DNA of 64,000 nt from Streptomyces tuirus (lineage in GTDB: Bacteria > Actinomycetota > Actinomycetes > Streptomycetales > Streptomycetaceae). Location of the stretch: contig JAGTPG010000002.1 in assembly GCA_018195615.1 (NCBI GenBank), positions 5,883,501 to 5,947,500 on the forward strand, written 5' to 3'. The notes below the pieces were generated by a model, which worked only from the letters and a program-made list of their open reading frames with translations, was not told the DNA's origin and did not search any database. Made by a program: the position numbers and the translations under genes. Shown here in pieces: positions 1 to 7,515 of the stretch. Position 1 is the first letter of the stretch; every line of letters begins with the position of its first letter.

Positions 1-501
1 TGGAAGGATCCACTCGGGCTGAAATCCCCCTGCGTGGTGGACCTGTACCATGGCACCTATGGAAACGCCGCGGACAACATCCTCGCCAATGGAATCAATC
101 CGAACATCTCGCCTCGGCCGATGGACTTCGGCTTCGGTGGATTCTACGTGACGAATGATCGAGCGCAGGCCCTGAAGTGGGCGAAGCGACTGGCGGACGC
201 CAACAAGGACATTCCTGCGGTCCTCCATTTCCGGGTTCCTAAGAGCGAGTTGGATAAGCTCGACGGCAAGATCTTCAACGGTCCGAGTGATGAGCTCTCT
301 GACTTCATCAGACGTCATCGTCTGGATCGGACCGGAGCCGACATGCACAGCTACGAGCTGGTTGAGGGTCCTATGCTTAGGAATGTGGGCGGCTTCAAGA
401 GGGGGGAGGAGGGTGTCTTCAATGGGCACCAGATAGCCATTTACTCGGAGCGAGCCGCCCGGCTGTTCGATAATTCCTTCTTGCGGAGATGGGGTCCATG
501 A
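1..501 (+). CDS. Rhs-family polymorphic toxin, C-terminal tip with DUF3990-like toxin domain (partial)
   Basis: The gene enters from the left edge. The frame opens at base 1 with WKDPLGL, which matches the DPxGL motif that ends the Rhs/YD-repeat shell, where the variable toxin domain begins. The following ~155 residues start VDLYHGT and contain GFGGFYVT and QALKWAKR, a pattern I associate with DUF3990, thought to have an ADP-ribosyltransferase-like fold. By family knowledge the Rhs shell encloses a C-terminal toxin that is released to kill neighbouring cells. The internal GTG at 34 is not a likely start because the frame is open to the window edge. The stop overlaps the next gene by an ATGA junction, as toxin and immunity genes often do. 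The ART assignment is from pattern recognition, not a search. Confidence 0.72.
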   Translation, partial: WKDPLGLKSPCVVDLYHGTYGNAADNILANGINPNISPRPMDFGFGGFYVTNDRAQALKWAKRLADANKDIPAVLHFRVPKSELDKLDGKIFNGPSDELSDFIRRHRLDRTGADMHSYELVEGPMLRNVGGFKRGEEGVFNGHQIAIYSERAARLFDNSFLRRWGP

Positions 502-821
502 AGAGGACGCAGGAGTTCCTTACGGCGCTCGATAACGGTATGCTGCGCTACTTCCGGGAAATCGCAGATGTCATGGTCGATCGATTCGGCATTTCCCGGG
601 CAGAGGCCGTGGCGCGCATCAATGACGCATACGAAGGATCAGAGATCGATCCTTATCCCGATCTCATGTGCCACGAAGAGCCGGAGTACTGGGCCTACGG
701 GCTGTACTTCCAGGCTAGGAACGGGGTGGTTCCGCGAGGGGAAGACGTCGCAGACCTTGCACAGTGGGAGAAGAGTCCGGCGCCTCCGAAGACCTCGCAC
801 GTGTGGACACTTGCTGAGTGA
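498..821 (+). CDS. Candidate immunity protein for the upstream Rhs toxin
   Basis: A 107-residue acidic, soluble protein with no signal peptide or membrane segment. ATG at 498 is preferred over the in-frame ATG at 489 because GGAG at 485-488 lies nine bases upstream, and because it overlaps the toxin stop as ATGA. The sequence has a helical N-terminal part and a motif EEPEYWAYGLYF around residues 60-71. I do not recognise the family with certainty. The role is inferred only from position: a small gene directly behind, and translationally coupled to, an Rhs toxin tip is normally its cognate immunity gene. The product would act in the cytoplasm by binding the toxin domain. Confidence 0.6.
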   Translation: MKRTQEFLTALDNGMLRYFREIADVMVDRFGISRAEAVARINDAYEGSEIDPYPDLMCHEEPEYWAYGLYFQARNGVVPRGEDVADLAQWEKSPAPPKTSHVWTLAE

Positions 822-1231
822 GCTTGCCCTGTGGTGCACATCAATACGACGAACAGGGGCGGGCGGTCCGGCGACAGCGTATCCGCCTGTCACGCAGGCC
901 GGAGGGATGGGCGTACACGTGGGACGCGGAGGATCGCCTGGTCAGCGTCCGCAAACCGGACGCCACGCTGTGGCGCAACCGGTACGGCCCGATGGGCCGC
1001 CGCATCGCCAAGCAGCGGCTGGGCGCGGACGGCGCCACCGTAGTGGAGCAGACGGACTTCACCTGGGGCGGCGCCGTGATCGCCGAACAGGTCACGGCCG
1101 GCCCCGGCCAACCGCACGTGGCGCTGACCTGGGCGCTGGACCGCCTGGTGGCGGCGCAGGGAGCCCGGTCTCTCCTCTGGACGCCCGGCGTACCAGCGGT
1201 CGAGCACGATTTCTGGCGGCGACTGCACACC
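818..1231 (+). pseudogene. Displaced Rhs/YD-repeat fragment
   Basis: The frame reads as an internal piece of an Rhs shell: YDEQGR near the start, then YTWDAEDRLVSV, then YGPMGRRIAKQRLG and TDFTWGGAVIAEQV. These match the YD-repeat core of Streptomyces Rhs proteins. The fragment lacks both the large N-terminal shell and the DPxGL end motif, and similarity fades after LTWALD (about base 1140). It runs open and in frame into the SUKH-3 domain that follows. It has no convincing ribosome binding site. The likely origin is recombination between Rhs cassettes, leaving an orphan cassette remnant downstream of the current toxin. Confidence 0.65.
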
Positions 1232-1696
1232 GTGGAGACCGGCCCGGACGCCGGGCTGCGCTGGTCCGAGGAGGCGGACCGGGTGCTGCGGGCCGGCGGC
1301 TGGTTCCCGGGCCGGTCGGTTGCCACGGAGACTTGGGAGACCGTCCTTCTCCAGACCTGCAAGTTCGAGAACCACGACGCGGCACGGCACTATCTGGCGG
1401 AGTTCGGGGCCCTGGGACTGCCCTACCGAGACCAGTCGGACTCGATGCCGTGGAGGGAACTCTCGCCGGACCCGCTGCTTGCAATCTGGGACGCGGAGAT
1501 CATCGACGACCTCGCCGAGCAGGCGGGCGTCGACCTGTACCCCATCGGTATGCGCGACCGCGGGAACCAGCACCTGGCCATGGCGGAGGACGGCGCGGTC
1601 TATGCCGGCATGGACGACGTCTGGCTGCTGGCCCCCACCGCCGACGAGGCATTGCAGGAGCTCACCAGGAGGATCCGGCCGGCGGTTTCCTATTGA
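1232..1696 (+). CDS. SUKH-3-type immunity protein
   Basis: About 154 residues from the first plausible GTG (1232). An in-frame GTG at 1148 and the frame-opening GTG at 818 are alternatives, and none has a clear Shine-Dalgarno sequence. The pattern fits SUKH-3: a helix EEADRVLRAGGW followed by FPGR, then TWETVLL, then DAARHYLAEFG, and later ELSPDPLLA and LYPIGM. SUKH-domain proteins neutralise polymorphic toxins, often nucleases. Its own toxin is not visible, so it looks like an orphan immunity gene kept after loss of its toxin. It may protect against toxins of related strains. The upstream Rhs fragment is continuous with it. Confidence 0.65.
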   Translation: METGPDAGLRWSEEADRVLRAGGWFPGRSVATETWETVLLQTCKFENHDAARHYLAEFGALGLPYRDQSDSMPWRELSPDPLLAIWDAEIIDDLAEQAGVDLYPIGMRDRGNQHLAMAEDGAVYAGMDDVWLLAPTADEALQELTRRIRPAVSY

Positions 1697-1723
1697 TCAT
1701 CGGGAGGCACGTCGAGCCCGCGT

Positions 1724-1751
1724 TTGACCTACGTCACCCCCGGGGTATTCT
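1724..1751 (+). promoter_or_regulatory. Probable promoter of the S10 operon
   Basis: TTGACC (1724-1729) and TATTCT (1746-1751) are separated by 16 bases, a good match to the housekeeping sigma consensus of Streptomyces. It lies about 390 bases before rpsJ, implying a long untranslated leader. It is the best sigma-type match I found in the 447-base gap at 1697-2143. Confidence 0.55.
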
Positions 1752-2143
1752 CTCCGGCCCGATTGGCGTCGGCCCCGCCCCATATGGCAGACTGTCCGAG
1801 TTGCTCGGTCGAGTGTTGATGCTGCGCGCCTCCCGCCGGGAGGACTGGAAGCGAGTCCCACAGTACTCGTCGCCCTAACTGCCACCACGGCAGCTCTGGG
1901 GCGGACGTACGGGAATCTTCCGGGAAGTGTCGGCGCGGCACCGGCCAGGCACCCGGTGGGTCTTTCGCCCCCGGCTCGCGGTTCCGGCAGGGCCGTGTGC
2001 AATCCCGCAGGGATGTTCGAACAAGGGACATCTGTGTCAGCGGGAGCGCGACACGCCCGACCGCGTGGGTCGGAGGAACGAAGGCCACAGTAGGACAAAC
2101 ACCGGGTTCCAGAGCTGTAGAGAGACAGGACTACGAAGTAGCC
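1752..2143 (+). promoter_or_regulatory. Long structured leader of the S10 operon
   Basis: This gap holds no convincing gene. It contains a perfect hairpin, CCTCCC/GGGAGG (1829-1843). Nearer the gene are two adjacent hairpins: 2034-2054 (GTGTC and GCG paired with CGC and GACAC, one bulged A, loop GGAG) and 2057-2073 (CCGACC/GGTCGG, loop GCGTG). The second hairpin is followed by AGGAACGAAGG. The layout suggests an RNA-level control element ahead of rpsJ. No protein ligand can be named from sequence. Confidence 0.45.
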
Positions 2144-2451
2144 ATGGCGGGACAGAAGATCCGCATCCGGCTCAAGGCCTACGACCACGAGGTCATCGAC
2201 TCCTCGGCGAAGAAGATCGTCGAGACGGTGACGCGTACTGGTGCGTCGGTCGCGGGCCCGGTGCCGCTGCCCACTGAGAAGAACGTGTACTGCGTCATCA
2301 AGTCGCCGCACAAGTACAAGGACTCGCGCGAGCACTTCGAGATGCGCACGCACAAGCGCCTGATCGACATCCTCGACCCCACCCCAAGACCGTTGACTCT
2401 CTGATGCGACTCGACCTCCCGGCCGGTGTCGACATCGAGATCAAGCTCTGA
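2144..2451 (+). CDS. rpsJ: 30S ribosomal protein S10 (frameshifted in this sequence)
   Basis: Small-subunit head protein uS10, also NusE, the partner of NusB in transcription antitermination. The N-terminus MAGQKIRIRLKAYDHEV and the segment HFEMRTHKRLIDILDPTP are diagnostic. The gene would encode 102 residues. A single C is missing from the run at 2382-2385, so the literal frame ends early after DPTPRPLTL. Restoring one C gives TPKTVDSLMRLDLP and the usual end VDIEIKL at 2451. The gene is essential, so this is probably a sequence error. It is first in the S10 operon, with rplC 17 bases downstream. Confidence 0.95.
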
Positions 2452-2468
2452 GGCCGGTGATCTGAGAG

Positions 2469-3112
2469 ATGGCTAAGCAGATCAAGGGCATCCTGGGCGA
2501 GAAGCTCGGCATGACGCAGGTGTGGGACGCGAACAACCGCGTCGTCCCGGTCACCGTCGTCAAGGCCGGCCCCAACGTCGTCACCCAGGTCCGTACGAAC
2601 GATGTCGACGGCTACGAGTCCGTCCAGATCGCTTTCGGCGAGATCGACCCGCGCAAGGTGAACAAGCCCCTCAAGGGCCACTTCGCCAAGGCCGACGTCA
2701 CCCCCCGTCGCCACCTCGTCGAGATCCGCACCGCGGACGCCTCCGAGTACACGCTGGGCCAGGAGATCACCGCTGAGGTGTTCGAGGCCGGCGTGAAGGT
2801 CGACGTGACCGGCAAGAGCAAGGGCAAGGGCTTCGCCGGTGTCATGAAGCGCCACAACTTCCGTGGCCTCGGCGCCGGACACGGCACCCAGCGCAAGCAC
2901 CGCTCCCCCGGTTCCATCGGTGGCTGCGCCACCCCGGGCCGTGTGTTCAAGGGCCTCCGCATGGCGGGTCGCATGGGCAACGAGCGGGTCACCACCCAGA
3001 ACCTGACCGTCCACGCCGTTGACGCGGAGAAGGGTCTGCTGCTCATCAAGGGCGCGGTTCCCGGTCCGAACGGCGGCCTCGTCCTGGTCCGCACCGCGGC
3101 CAAGGGGCCTGA
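2469..3112 (+). CDS. rplC: 50S ribosomal protein L3 (stop lost by a 1-base deletion)
   Basis: uL3, an early assembly protein whose long loop reaches toward the peptidyl transferase centre. Diagnostic sequence: MAKQIKGILGEKLGMTQVW at the start, then GAGHGTQRKHRSPGSIGG and TPGRVFKGLRMAGRMG. The expected product is 214 residues ending RTAAKGA. One G is missing from the run at 3104-3107, so the stop at 3110 is out of frame and the reading frame continues into rplD, giving an apparent L3-L4 fusion. Restoring the G separates the two genes with a four-base gap. I treat the fusion as an artefact. Confidence 0.93.
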
Positions 3113-3116
3113 GGTA

Positions 3117-3773
3117 ATGAGCACTGTTGACATCCTTTCGCCGGCGGGCGACAAGGCCGGTTCCGTCGAGCTCCCCGCGGAGATCTTCGACGTCGAGAAG
3201 GTCAGCATTCCGCTGATCCACCAGGTCGTCGTCGCGCAGCTGGCCGCTGCCCGCCAGGGCACGCACAAGACCAAGACCCGTGGCGAGGTCCGCGGCGGTG
3301 GCAAGAAGCCGTACCGCCAGAAGGGCACCGGTCGCGCCCGTCAGGGTTCGACCCGCGCGCCGCAGTTCGCCGGTGGTGGCGTCGTGCACGGTCCCGTGCC
3401 GCGTGACTACTCGCAGCGGACGCCCAAGAAGATGAAGGCTGCCGCGCTGCGTCACGCCCTCACCGACCGGGCCCGTCACAACCGCATCCACGTCGTCTCC
3501 GGCGTGGTCGAGGGCGAGACCCCCTCCACGAAGGCCGCCAAGTCGCTGTTCGGCAAGATCTCGGAGCGCAAGAACCTGCTCCTGGTCGTCGACCGCGCCG
3601 ACGAGGCCGCGTGGCTGTCCGCCCGCAACCTGCCCCAGGTCCACATCCTGGAGCCGGGCCAGCTGAACACGTACGACGTTCTCGTCTCGGACGACGTGGT
3701 CTTCACCAAGGCCGCTTTCGAGTCCTTCGTGTCGGGCCCGAAGGCCAATGACACCGAAGGGAGCGAGGTCTGA
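3117..3773 (+). CDS. rplD: 50S ribosomal protein L4
   Basis: uL4, 218 residues, whose extended loop lines the nascent-peptide exit tunnel. Recognised by RGGGKKPYRQKGTGRARQG (about residues 60-80) and by VHGPVPRDYSQRTPKKMK. Start ATG at 3117 follows the corrected rplC stop, with GAGG just upstream. The stop overlaps the rplW start (TGATG), so the pair is translationally coupled. In E. coli L4 represses its own operon through the S10 leader. Whether that holds here is unknown, but the long leader before rpsJ makes it worth testing. Confidence 0.95.
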   Translation: MSTVDILSPAGDKAGSVELPAEIFDVEKVSIPLIHQVVVAQLAAARQGTHKTKTRGEVRGGGKKPYRQKGTGRARQGSTRAPQFAGGGVVHGPVPRDYSQRTPKKMKAAALRHALTDRARHNRIHVVSGVVEGETPSTKAAKSLFGKISERKNLLLVVDRADEAAWLSARNLPQVHILEPGQLNTYDVLVSDDVVFTKAAFESFVSGPKANDTEGSEV

Positions 3774-4192
3774 TGGCTATCCGTCACCCCGCAATCGCCT
3801 CCAAGGCGGCGAAGAAGGCCAAGGCCGCTCGCGTCGCCAAGGCGCGTCGCCACGCCGCCGAGGGCAAGAACACCGTCGAGACCCCGCTGAGCAAGTCCTT
3901 CACGGACCCCCGTGACGTGCTGCTCAAGCCGGTCGTCTCCGAGAAGAGCTACGCGCTTCTCGACGAGGGCAAGTACACGTTCATCGTCGACCCGAGCGCC
4001 AACAAGACCCAGATCAAGCAGGCCGTCCAGGCGGTCTTCTCGGTCAAGGTCACCGGGGTCAACACGATCAACCGCCAGGGCAAGCGCAAGCGGACCCGCA
4101 CCGGCTTCGGCCAGCGCGCGTCCACCAAGCGCGCGATCGTGACCCTCGCCGAGGGCGACCGTATCGACATCTTCGGCGGTCCGACCGCCTGA
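3773..4192 (+). CDS. rplW: 50S ribosomal protein L23
   Basis: uL23 sits at the tunnel exit and forms the docking site for signal recognition particle and trigger factor. The core is recognisable from DPRDVLLKPVVSEKSYALLDEGKYTF onward, with GKRKRTRTGFGQR near the end. At 139 residues it is longer than the ~100 of E. coli because of a Lys/Ala-rich N-terminal extension of about 40 residues (AIASKAAKKAKAARVAKARR), as is usual in actinobacteria. It overlaps rplD by one base and precedes rplB by 40 bases. Confidence 0.95.
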   Translation: MAIRHPAIASKAAKKAKAARVAKARRHAAEGKNTVETPLSKSFTDPRDVLLKPVVSEKSYALLDEGKYTFIVDPSANKTQIKQAVQAVFSVKVTGVNTINRQGKRKRTRTGFGQRASTKRAIVTLAEGDRIDIFGGPTA

Positions 4193-4232
4193 GGGCGGTC
4201 CGGATCGTCCGATATCGGACGAGGACTGAGAA

Positions 4233-5069
4233 ATGGGAATCCGCAAGTACAAGCCGACTACGCCGGGCCGTCGCGGCTCCAGCGTCGCCGACTTCGTCGA
4301 GGTCACGCGGTCCACGCCGGAGAAGTCGTTGGTCCGCCCCCTGCACAGCAAGGGTGGCCGTAACAACTCCGGTCGTGTGACCGTCCGCCACCAGGGTGGT
4401 GGCCACAAGCGCGCCTACCGCGTGATCGACTTCCGTCGTCACGACAAGGACGGCGTGCCGGCGAAGGTCGCGCACATCGAGTACGACCCCAACCGCACCG
4501 CGCGCATCGCGCTGCTGCACTACGCGGACGGCGAGAAGCGCTACATCCTCGCGCCGCGTGGCCTGAGCCAGGGCGACCGCGTCGAGAACGGTCCCGGGGC
4601 CGACATCAAGCCGGGCAACAACCTCGCCCTGCGCAACATCCCGGTCGGTACCACGCTGCACGCCATCGAGCTGCGTCCGGGCGGCGGTGCGAAGTTCGCC
4701 CGCTCCGCCGGCGCCTCCGTGCAGCTGCTCGCGAAGGAGGGCCAGATGGCCCACCTCCGTATGCCGTCCGGTGAGATCCGCCTGGTCGACGTGCGCTGCC
4801 GCGCCACCGTCGGCGAGGTCGGCAACGCCGAGCAGAGCAACATCAACTGGGGCAAGGCGGGCCGTAAGCGGTGGCTGGGCGTTCGCCCGACCGTCCGTGG
4901 TGTGGTCATGAACCCGGTTGACCACCCGCACGGTGGTGGTGAGGGCCGGACCTCCGGTGGTCGCCACCCTGTGTCCCCGTGGGGCAAGAAGGAAGGCCGT
5001 ACTCGTTCGCCCAAGAAGGCGTCGAACAAGTACATCGTCCGCCGCCGCAAGACGAACAAGAAGCGCTAA
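4233..5069 (+). CDS. rplB: 50S ribosomal protein L2
   Basis: uL2, 278 residues, needed for subunit association and peptidyl transferase activity. Typical features are GRNNSGRVTVRHQGGGHKR in the N-terminal OB-like domain and the hallmark NPVDHPHGGGEGR near residue 227, containing the conserved histidine. The C-terminus is a basic tail ending RRRKTNKKR. The frame is intact. It follows rplW and is 12 bases ahead of rpsS in the S10 operon. Confidence 0.97.
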   Translation: MGIRKYKPTTPGRRGSSVADFVEVTRSTPEKSLVRPLHSKGGRNNSGRVTVRHQGGGHKRAYRVIDFRRHDKDGVPAKVAHIEYDPNRTARIALLHYADGEKRYILAPRGLSQGDRVENGPGADIKPGNNLALRNIPVGTTLHAIELRPGGGAKFARSAGASVQLLAKEGQMAHLRMPSGEIRLVDVRCRATVGEVGNAEQSNINWGKAGRKRWLGVRPTVRGVVMNPVDHPHGGGEGRTSGGRHPVSPWGKKEGRTRSPKKASNKYIVRRRKTNKKR

Positions 5070-5081
5070 GGACGGGTTGAG

Positions 5082-5363
5082 ATGCCTCGTAGCTTGAAGA
5101 AGGGGCCCTTCGTCGACGACCACCTGATGAAGAAGGTGGACGCCCAGAACGAAGCCGGCACCAAGAACGTCATCAAGACCTGGTCCCGTCGCTCCATGAT
5201 CGTGCCGGCCATGCTCGGCCACACGCTCGCGGTGCACAACGGCAAGACCCACATCCCGGTGTTTGTCACCGAGTCGATGGTCGGCCACAAGCTCGGCGAG
5301 TTCTCGCCGACCCGCACCTTCCGGGGCCACGTCAAGGAAGACCGGAAGTCGAAGCGCCGCTAG
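5082..5363 (+). CDS. rpsS: 30S ribosomal protein S19
   Basis: uS19, 93 residues, in the head of the small subunit near the A-site tRNA and helix 42. The start MPRSLKKGPFVDDHL and the segments KTWSRRSMIVPAMLGHT and LGEFSPTRTFRGH are the family signature. The start ATG is preceded by GACGGGTTGAG. It lies between rplB and rplV and is intact. Confidence 0.97.
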   Translation: MPRSLKKGPFVDDHLMKKVDAQNEAGTKNVIKTWSRRSMIVPAMLGHTLAVHNGKTHIPVFVTESMVGHKLGEFSPTRTFRGHVKEDRKSKRR

Positions 5364-5407
5364 TCAGCGGGGTGCGAATGACCATGACAAACATCGAAGG
5401 GACAACC

Positions 5408-5755
5408 ATGGAAGCCAGGGCCCAGGCGCGGTACATCCGCGTCACGCCCATGAAGGCCCGCCGTGTGGTGGACCTCATCCGTGGCCTGAACGCCACGGAG
5501 GCTCAGGCGGTCCTGCGTTTCGCCCCGCAGGCCGCGAGCGTGCCGGTCGGCAAGGTGCTGGACAGCGCCATCGCCAACGCCGCGCACAACTACGACCACA
5601 CCGATGTCGACAGCCTCTACATCTCCGAGGCCTACGTCGACGAGGGCCCGACCCTGAAGCGGTTCCGTCCGCGCGCCCAGGGCCGTGCCTACCGGATCCG
5701 CAAGCGGACCAGCCACATCACCGTGGTCGTCAGCAGCAAGGAAGGAACCCGGTAA
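5408..5755 (+). CDS. rplV: 50S ribosomal protein L22
   Basis: uL22, 115 residues, with a beta-hairpin that lines the exit tunnel beside L4; changes there can give macrolide resistance. Signature: ARYIRVTPMKARRVVDLIRG and the C-terminal GRAYRIRKRTSHITVVV. The frame is open from GTG 5372, but ATG 5408 is chosen because AAGGGA lies six bases upstream and the product then has the usual actinobacterial length. The stop overlaps the rpsC start by one base (TAATG). Confidence 0.95.
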   Translation: MEARAQARYIRVTPMKARRVVDLIRGLNATEAQAVLRFAPQAASVPVGKVLDSAIANAAHNYDHTDVDSLYISEAYVDEGPTLKRFRPRAQGRAYRIRKRTSHITVVVSSKEGTR

Positions 5756-6579
5756 TGGGCCAGAAGGTAAACCCGCACGGGTTCCGGCTCGGTGTCACGA
5801 CCGACTTCAAGTCGCGTTGGTACGCCGACAAGCTGTACAAGGACTACGTCAAGGAAGACGTCGCCATCCGTCGGATGATGACGTCCGGCATGGAGCGCGC
5901 CGGCATCTCCAAGGTCGAGATCGAGCGCACCCGTGACCGTGTGCGTGTGGACATCCACACCGCTCGTCCGGGCATCGTCATCGGCCGCCGTGGCGCCGAG
6001 GCCGACCGCATCCGCGGTGACCTCGAGAAGCTCACGGGCAAGCAGGTCCAGCTGAACATCCTCGAGGTCAAGAACCCCGAGACCGACGCTCAGCTGGTTG
6101 CCCAGGCCGTCGCCGAGCAGCTCTCCTCCCGCGTCTCCTTCCGCCGTGCCATGCGCAAGAGCATGCAGTCGGCGATGAAGGCCGGCGCCAAGGGCATCAA
6201 GATCCAGTGCGGTGGCCGCCTCGGTGGCGCCGAGATGTCCCGCTCGGAGTTCTACCGCGAGGGCCGTGTGCCCCTGCACACGCTCCGCGCGAACGTGGAC
6301 TACGGCTTCTTCGAGGCCAAGACGACCTTCGGCCGCATCGGTGTGAAGGTCTGGATCTACAAGGGCGACGTCAAGAACATCGCCGAGGTCCGCGCCGAGA
6401 ACGCCGCCGCCCGTGCGGGTAACCGCCCGGCCCGCGGTGGTGCCGACCGCCCGGCCCGTGGTGGCCGCGGTGGCGAGCGGCGCGGTCGCAAGCCGCAGCA
6501 GGCCGCTGGTTCCGAGGCCCCCAAGGCCGAGGCTCCCGCGTCCGCCGCTCCGGCTGAGAGCACCGGAACGGAGGCCTGA
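5755..6579 (+). CDS. rpsC: 30S ribosomal protein S3
   Basis: uS3, 274 residues, at the mRNA entry channel, with helicase-like contacts. It starts MGQKVNPHGFRLGVT. The KH RNA-binding domain shows GIVIGRRGAEADRIR around residues 75-90, and the C-terminal domain shows GRLGGAEMSR and GRVPLHTLRANVDYG. After about residue 215 there is a low-complexity Ala/Arg/Gly tail with repeated RPARGG units, longer than in E. coli (233 residues) but normal in actinobacteria. It overlaps rplV by one base; rplP follows after five bases. Confidence 0.96.
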   Translation: MGQKVNPHGFRLGVTTDFKSRWYADKLYKDYVKEDVAIRRMMTSGMERAGISKVEIERTRDRVRVDIHTARPGIVIGRRGAEADRIRGDLEKLTGKQVQLNILEVKNPETDAQLVAQAVAEQLSSRVSFRRAMRKSMQSAMKAGAKGIKIQCGGRLGGAEMSRSEFYREGRVPLHTLRANVDYGFFEAKTTFGRIGVKVWIYKGDVKNIAEVRAENAAARAGNRPARGGADRPARGGRGGERRGRKPQQAAGSEAPKAEAPASAAPAESTGTEA

Positions 6580-6584
6580 CCGAA

Positions 6585-7004
6585 ATGCTGATCCCCCGTA
6601 GGGTCAAGCACCGCAAGCAGCACCACCCCAAGCGCAACGGCATGTCCAAGGGTGGCACGCAGGTTGCGTTCGGCGAGTACGGCATCCAGGCGCTGACTCC
6701 GGCGTACGTGACGAACCGTCAGATCGAGGCCGCTCGTATCGCCATGACGCGTCACATCAAGCGTGGCGGCAAGGTCTGGATCAACATCTACCCGGACCGC
6801 CCCCTCACCAAGAAGCCGGCCGAGACCCGCATGGGTTCCGGTAAGGGTTCGCCGGAGTGGTGGGTGGCCAACGTCAAGCCCGGACGCGTGATGTTCGAGC
6901 TGTCGTACCCCAACGAGAAGATCGCGCGCGAGGCCCTGACCCGTGCGGCTCACAAGCTGCCGATGAAGTGCAAGATCGTCAAGCGCGAGGCAGGTGAAGC
7001 GTGA
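6585..7004 (+). CDS. rplP: 50S ribosomal protein L16
   Basis: uL16, 139 residues, in the large subunit close to the A site; it positions tRNA and helps final 50S maturation. Signature: MLIPRRVKHRKQHH at the start, then VAFGEYGIQALTPAYVTNRQ and PDRPLTKKPAETRMGSGKG. The frame is intact. Its stop overlaps the rpmC ATG (TGATG), so the two are coupled. Confidence 0.97.
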   Translation: MLIPRRVKHRKQHHPKRNGMSKGGTQVAFGEYGIQALTPAYVTNRQIEAARIAMTRHIKRGGKVWINIYPDRPLTKKPAETRMGSGKGSPEWWVANVKPGRVMFELSYPNEKIAREALTRAAHKLPMKCKIVKREAGEA

Positions 7005-7228
7005 TGTCGGCCGGTACCAAGGCGTCCGAGCTGCGCGAGCTGGGCAACGAGGAGCTTCTGGCGAAGCTCCGCGAGGCCAAGGAAGAGCTGTTCAACCTCC
7101 GCTTCCAGGCGGCGACGGGCCAGCTCGAGAACCACGGTCGGCTCAAGGCCGTCCGCAAGGACATCGCGCGGATCTACACCCTGATGCGTGAGCGCGAGCT
7201 GGGCATCGAGACGGTGGAGAGCGCCTGA
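7004..7228 (+). CDS. rpmC: 50S ribosomal protein L29
   Basis: uL29, 74 residues, a two-helix protein beside L23 at the tunnel exit. Signature: ELRELGNEELLAKLREAKEE and NLRFQAATGQLENH. ATG at 7004 is used rather than GTG at 7001 because it overlaps the rplP stop and gives the expected N-terminus MSAGTKASEL. The stop overlaps the rpsQ start. Confidence 0.94.
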   Translation: MSAGTKASELRELGNEELLAKLREAKEELFNLRFQAATGQLENHGRLKAVRKDIARIYTLMRERELGIETVESA

Positions 7229-7515
7229 TGAGCGAGAGCAACGTGACTGAAGAGACCAAGACGGACCGCGGTTTCCGCAAGACCCGTGAGGGTCTGGTCG
7301 TCAGCGACAAGATGGACAAGACCGTCGTCGTCGCCGTCGAGGACCGCGTCAAGCACGCGCTGTACGGCAAGGTCATCCGTCGTACGAACAAGCTCAAGGC
7401 CCACGACGAGCAGAACGCCGCGGGTGTCGGCGACCGCGTCCTCCTCATGGAGACCCGGCCGCTGTCCGCGACGAAGCGCTGGCGCGTCGTCGAGATTCTC
7501 GAGAAGGCCAAGTAA
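7228..7515 (+). CDS. rpsQ: 30S ribosomal protein S17
   Basis: uS17, 95 residues, an OB-fold primary 16S rRNA-binding protein. Core sequence RKTREGLVVSDKMDKTVVV and KHALYGKVIRRTNKLKAHD, with a short N-terminal extension (SESNVTEETKTDRGF). It is the last gene of the S10 block. The 239 bases before rplN carry an unusual palindrome and a direct repeat, described separately. Confidence 0.96.
   Translation: MSESNVTEETKTDRGFRKTREGLVVSDKMDKTVVVAVEDRVKHALYGKVIRRTNKLKAHDEQNAAGVGDRVLLMETRPLSATKRWRVVEILEKAK

Noticed and set aside
2469..3773. One 434-residue L3-L4 fusion protein
   Set aside because: The rplC stop is present one base out of frame after a short G run, and rplD has its own ATG. The same defect recurs in many genes here.
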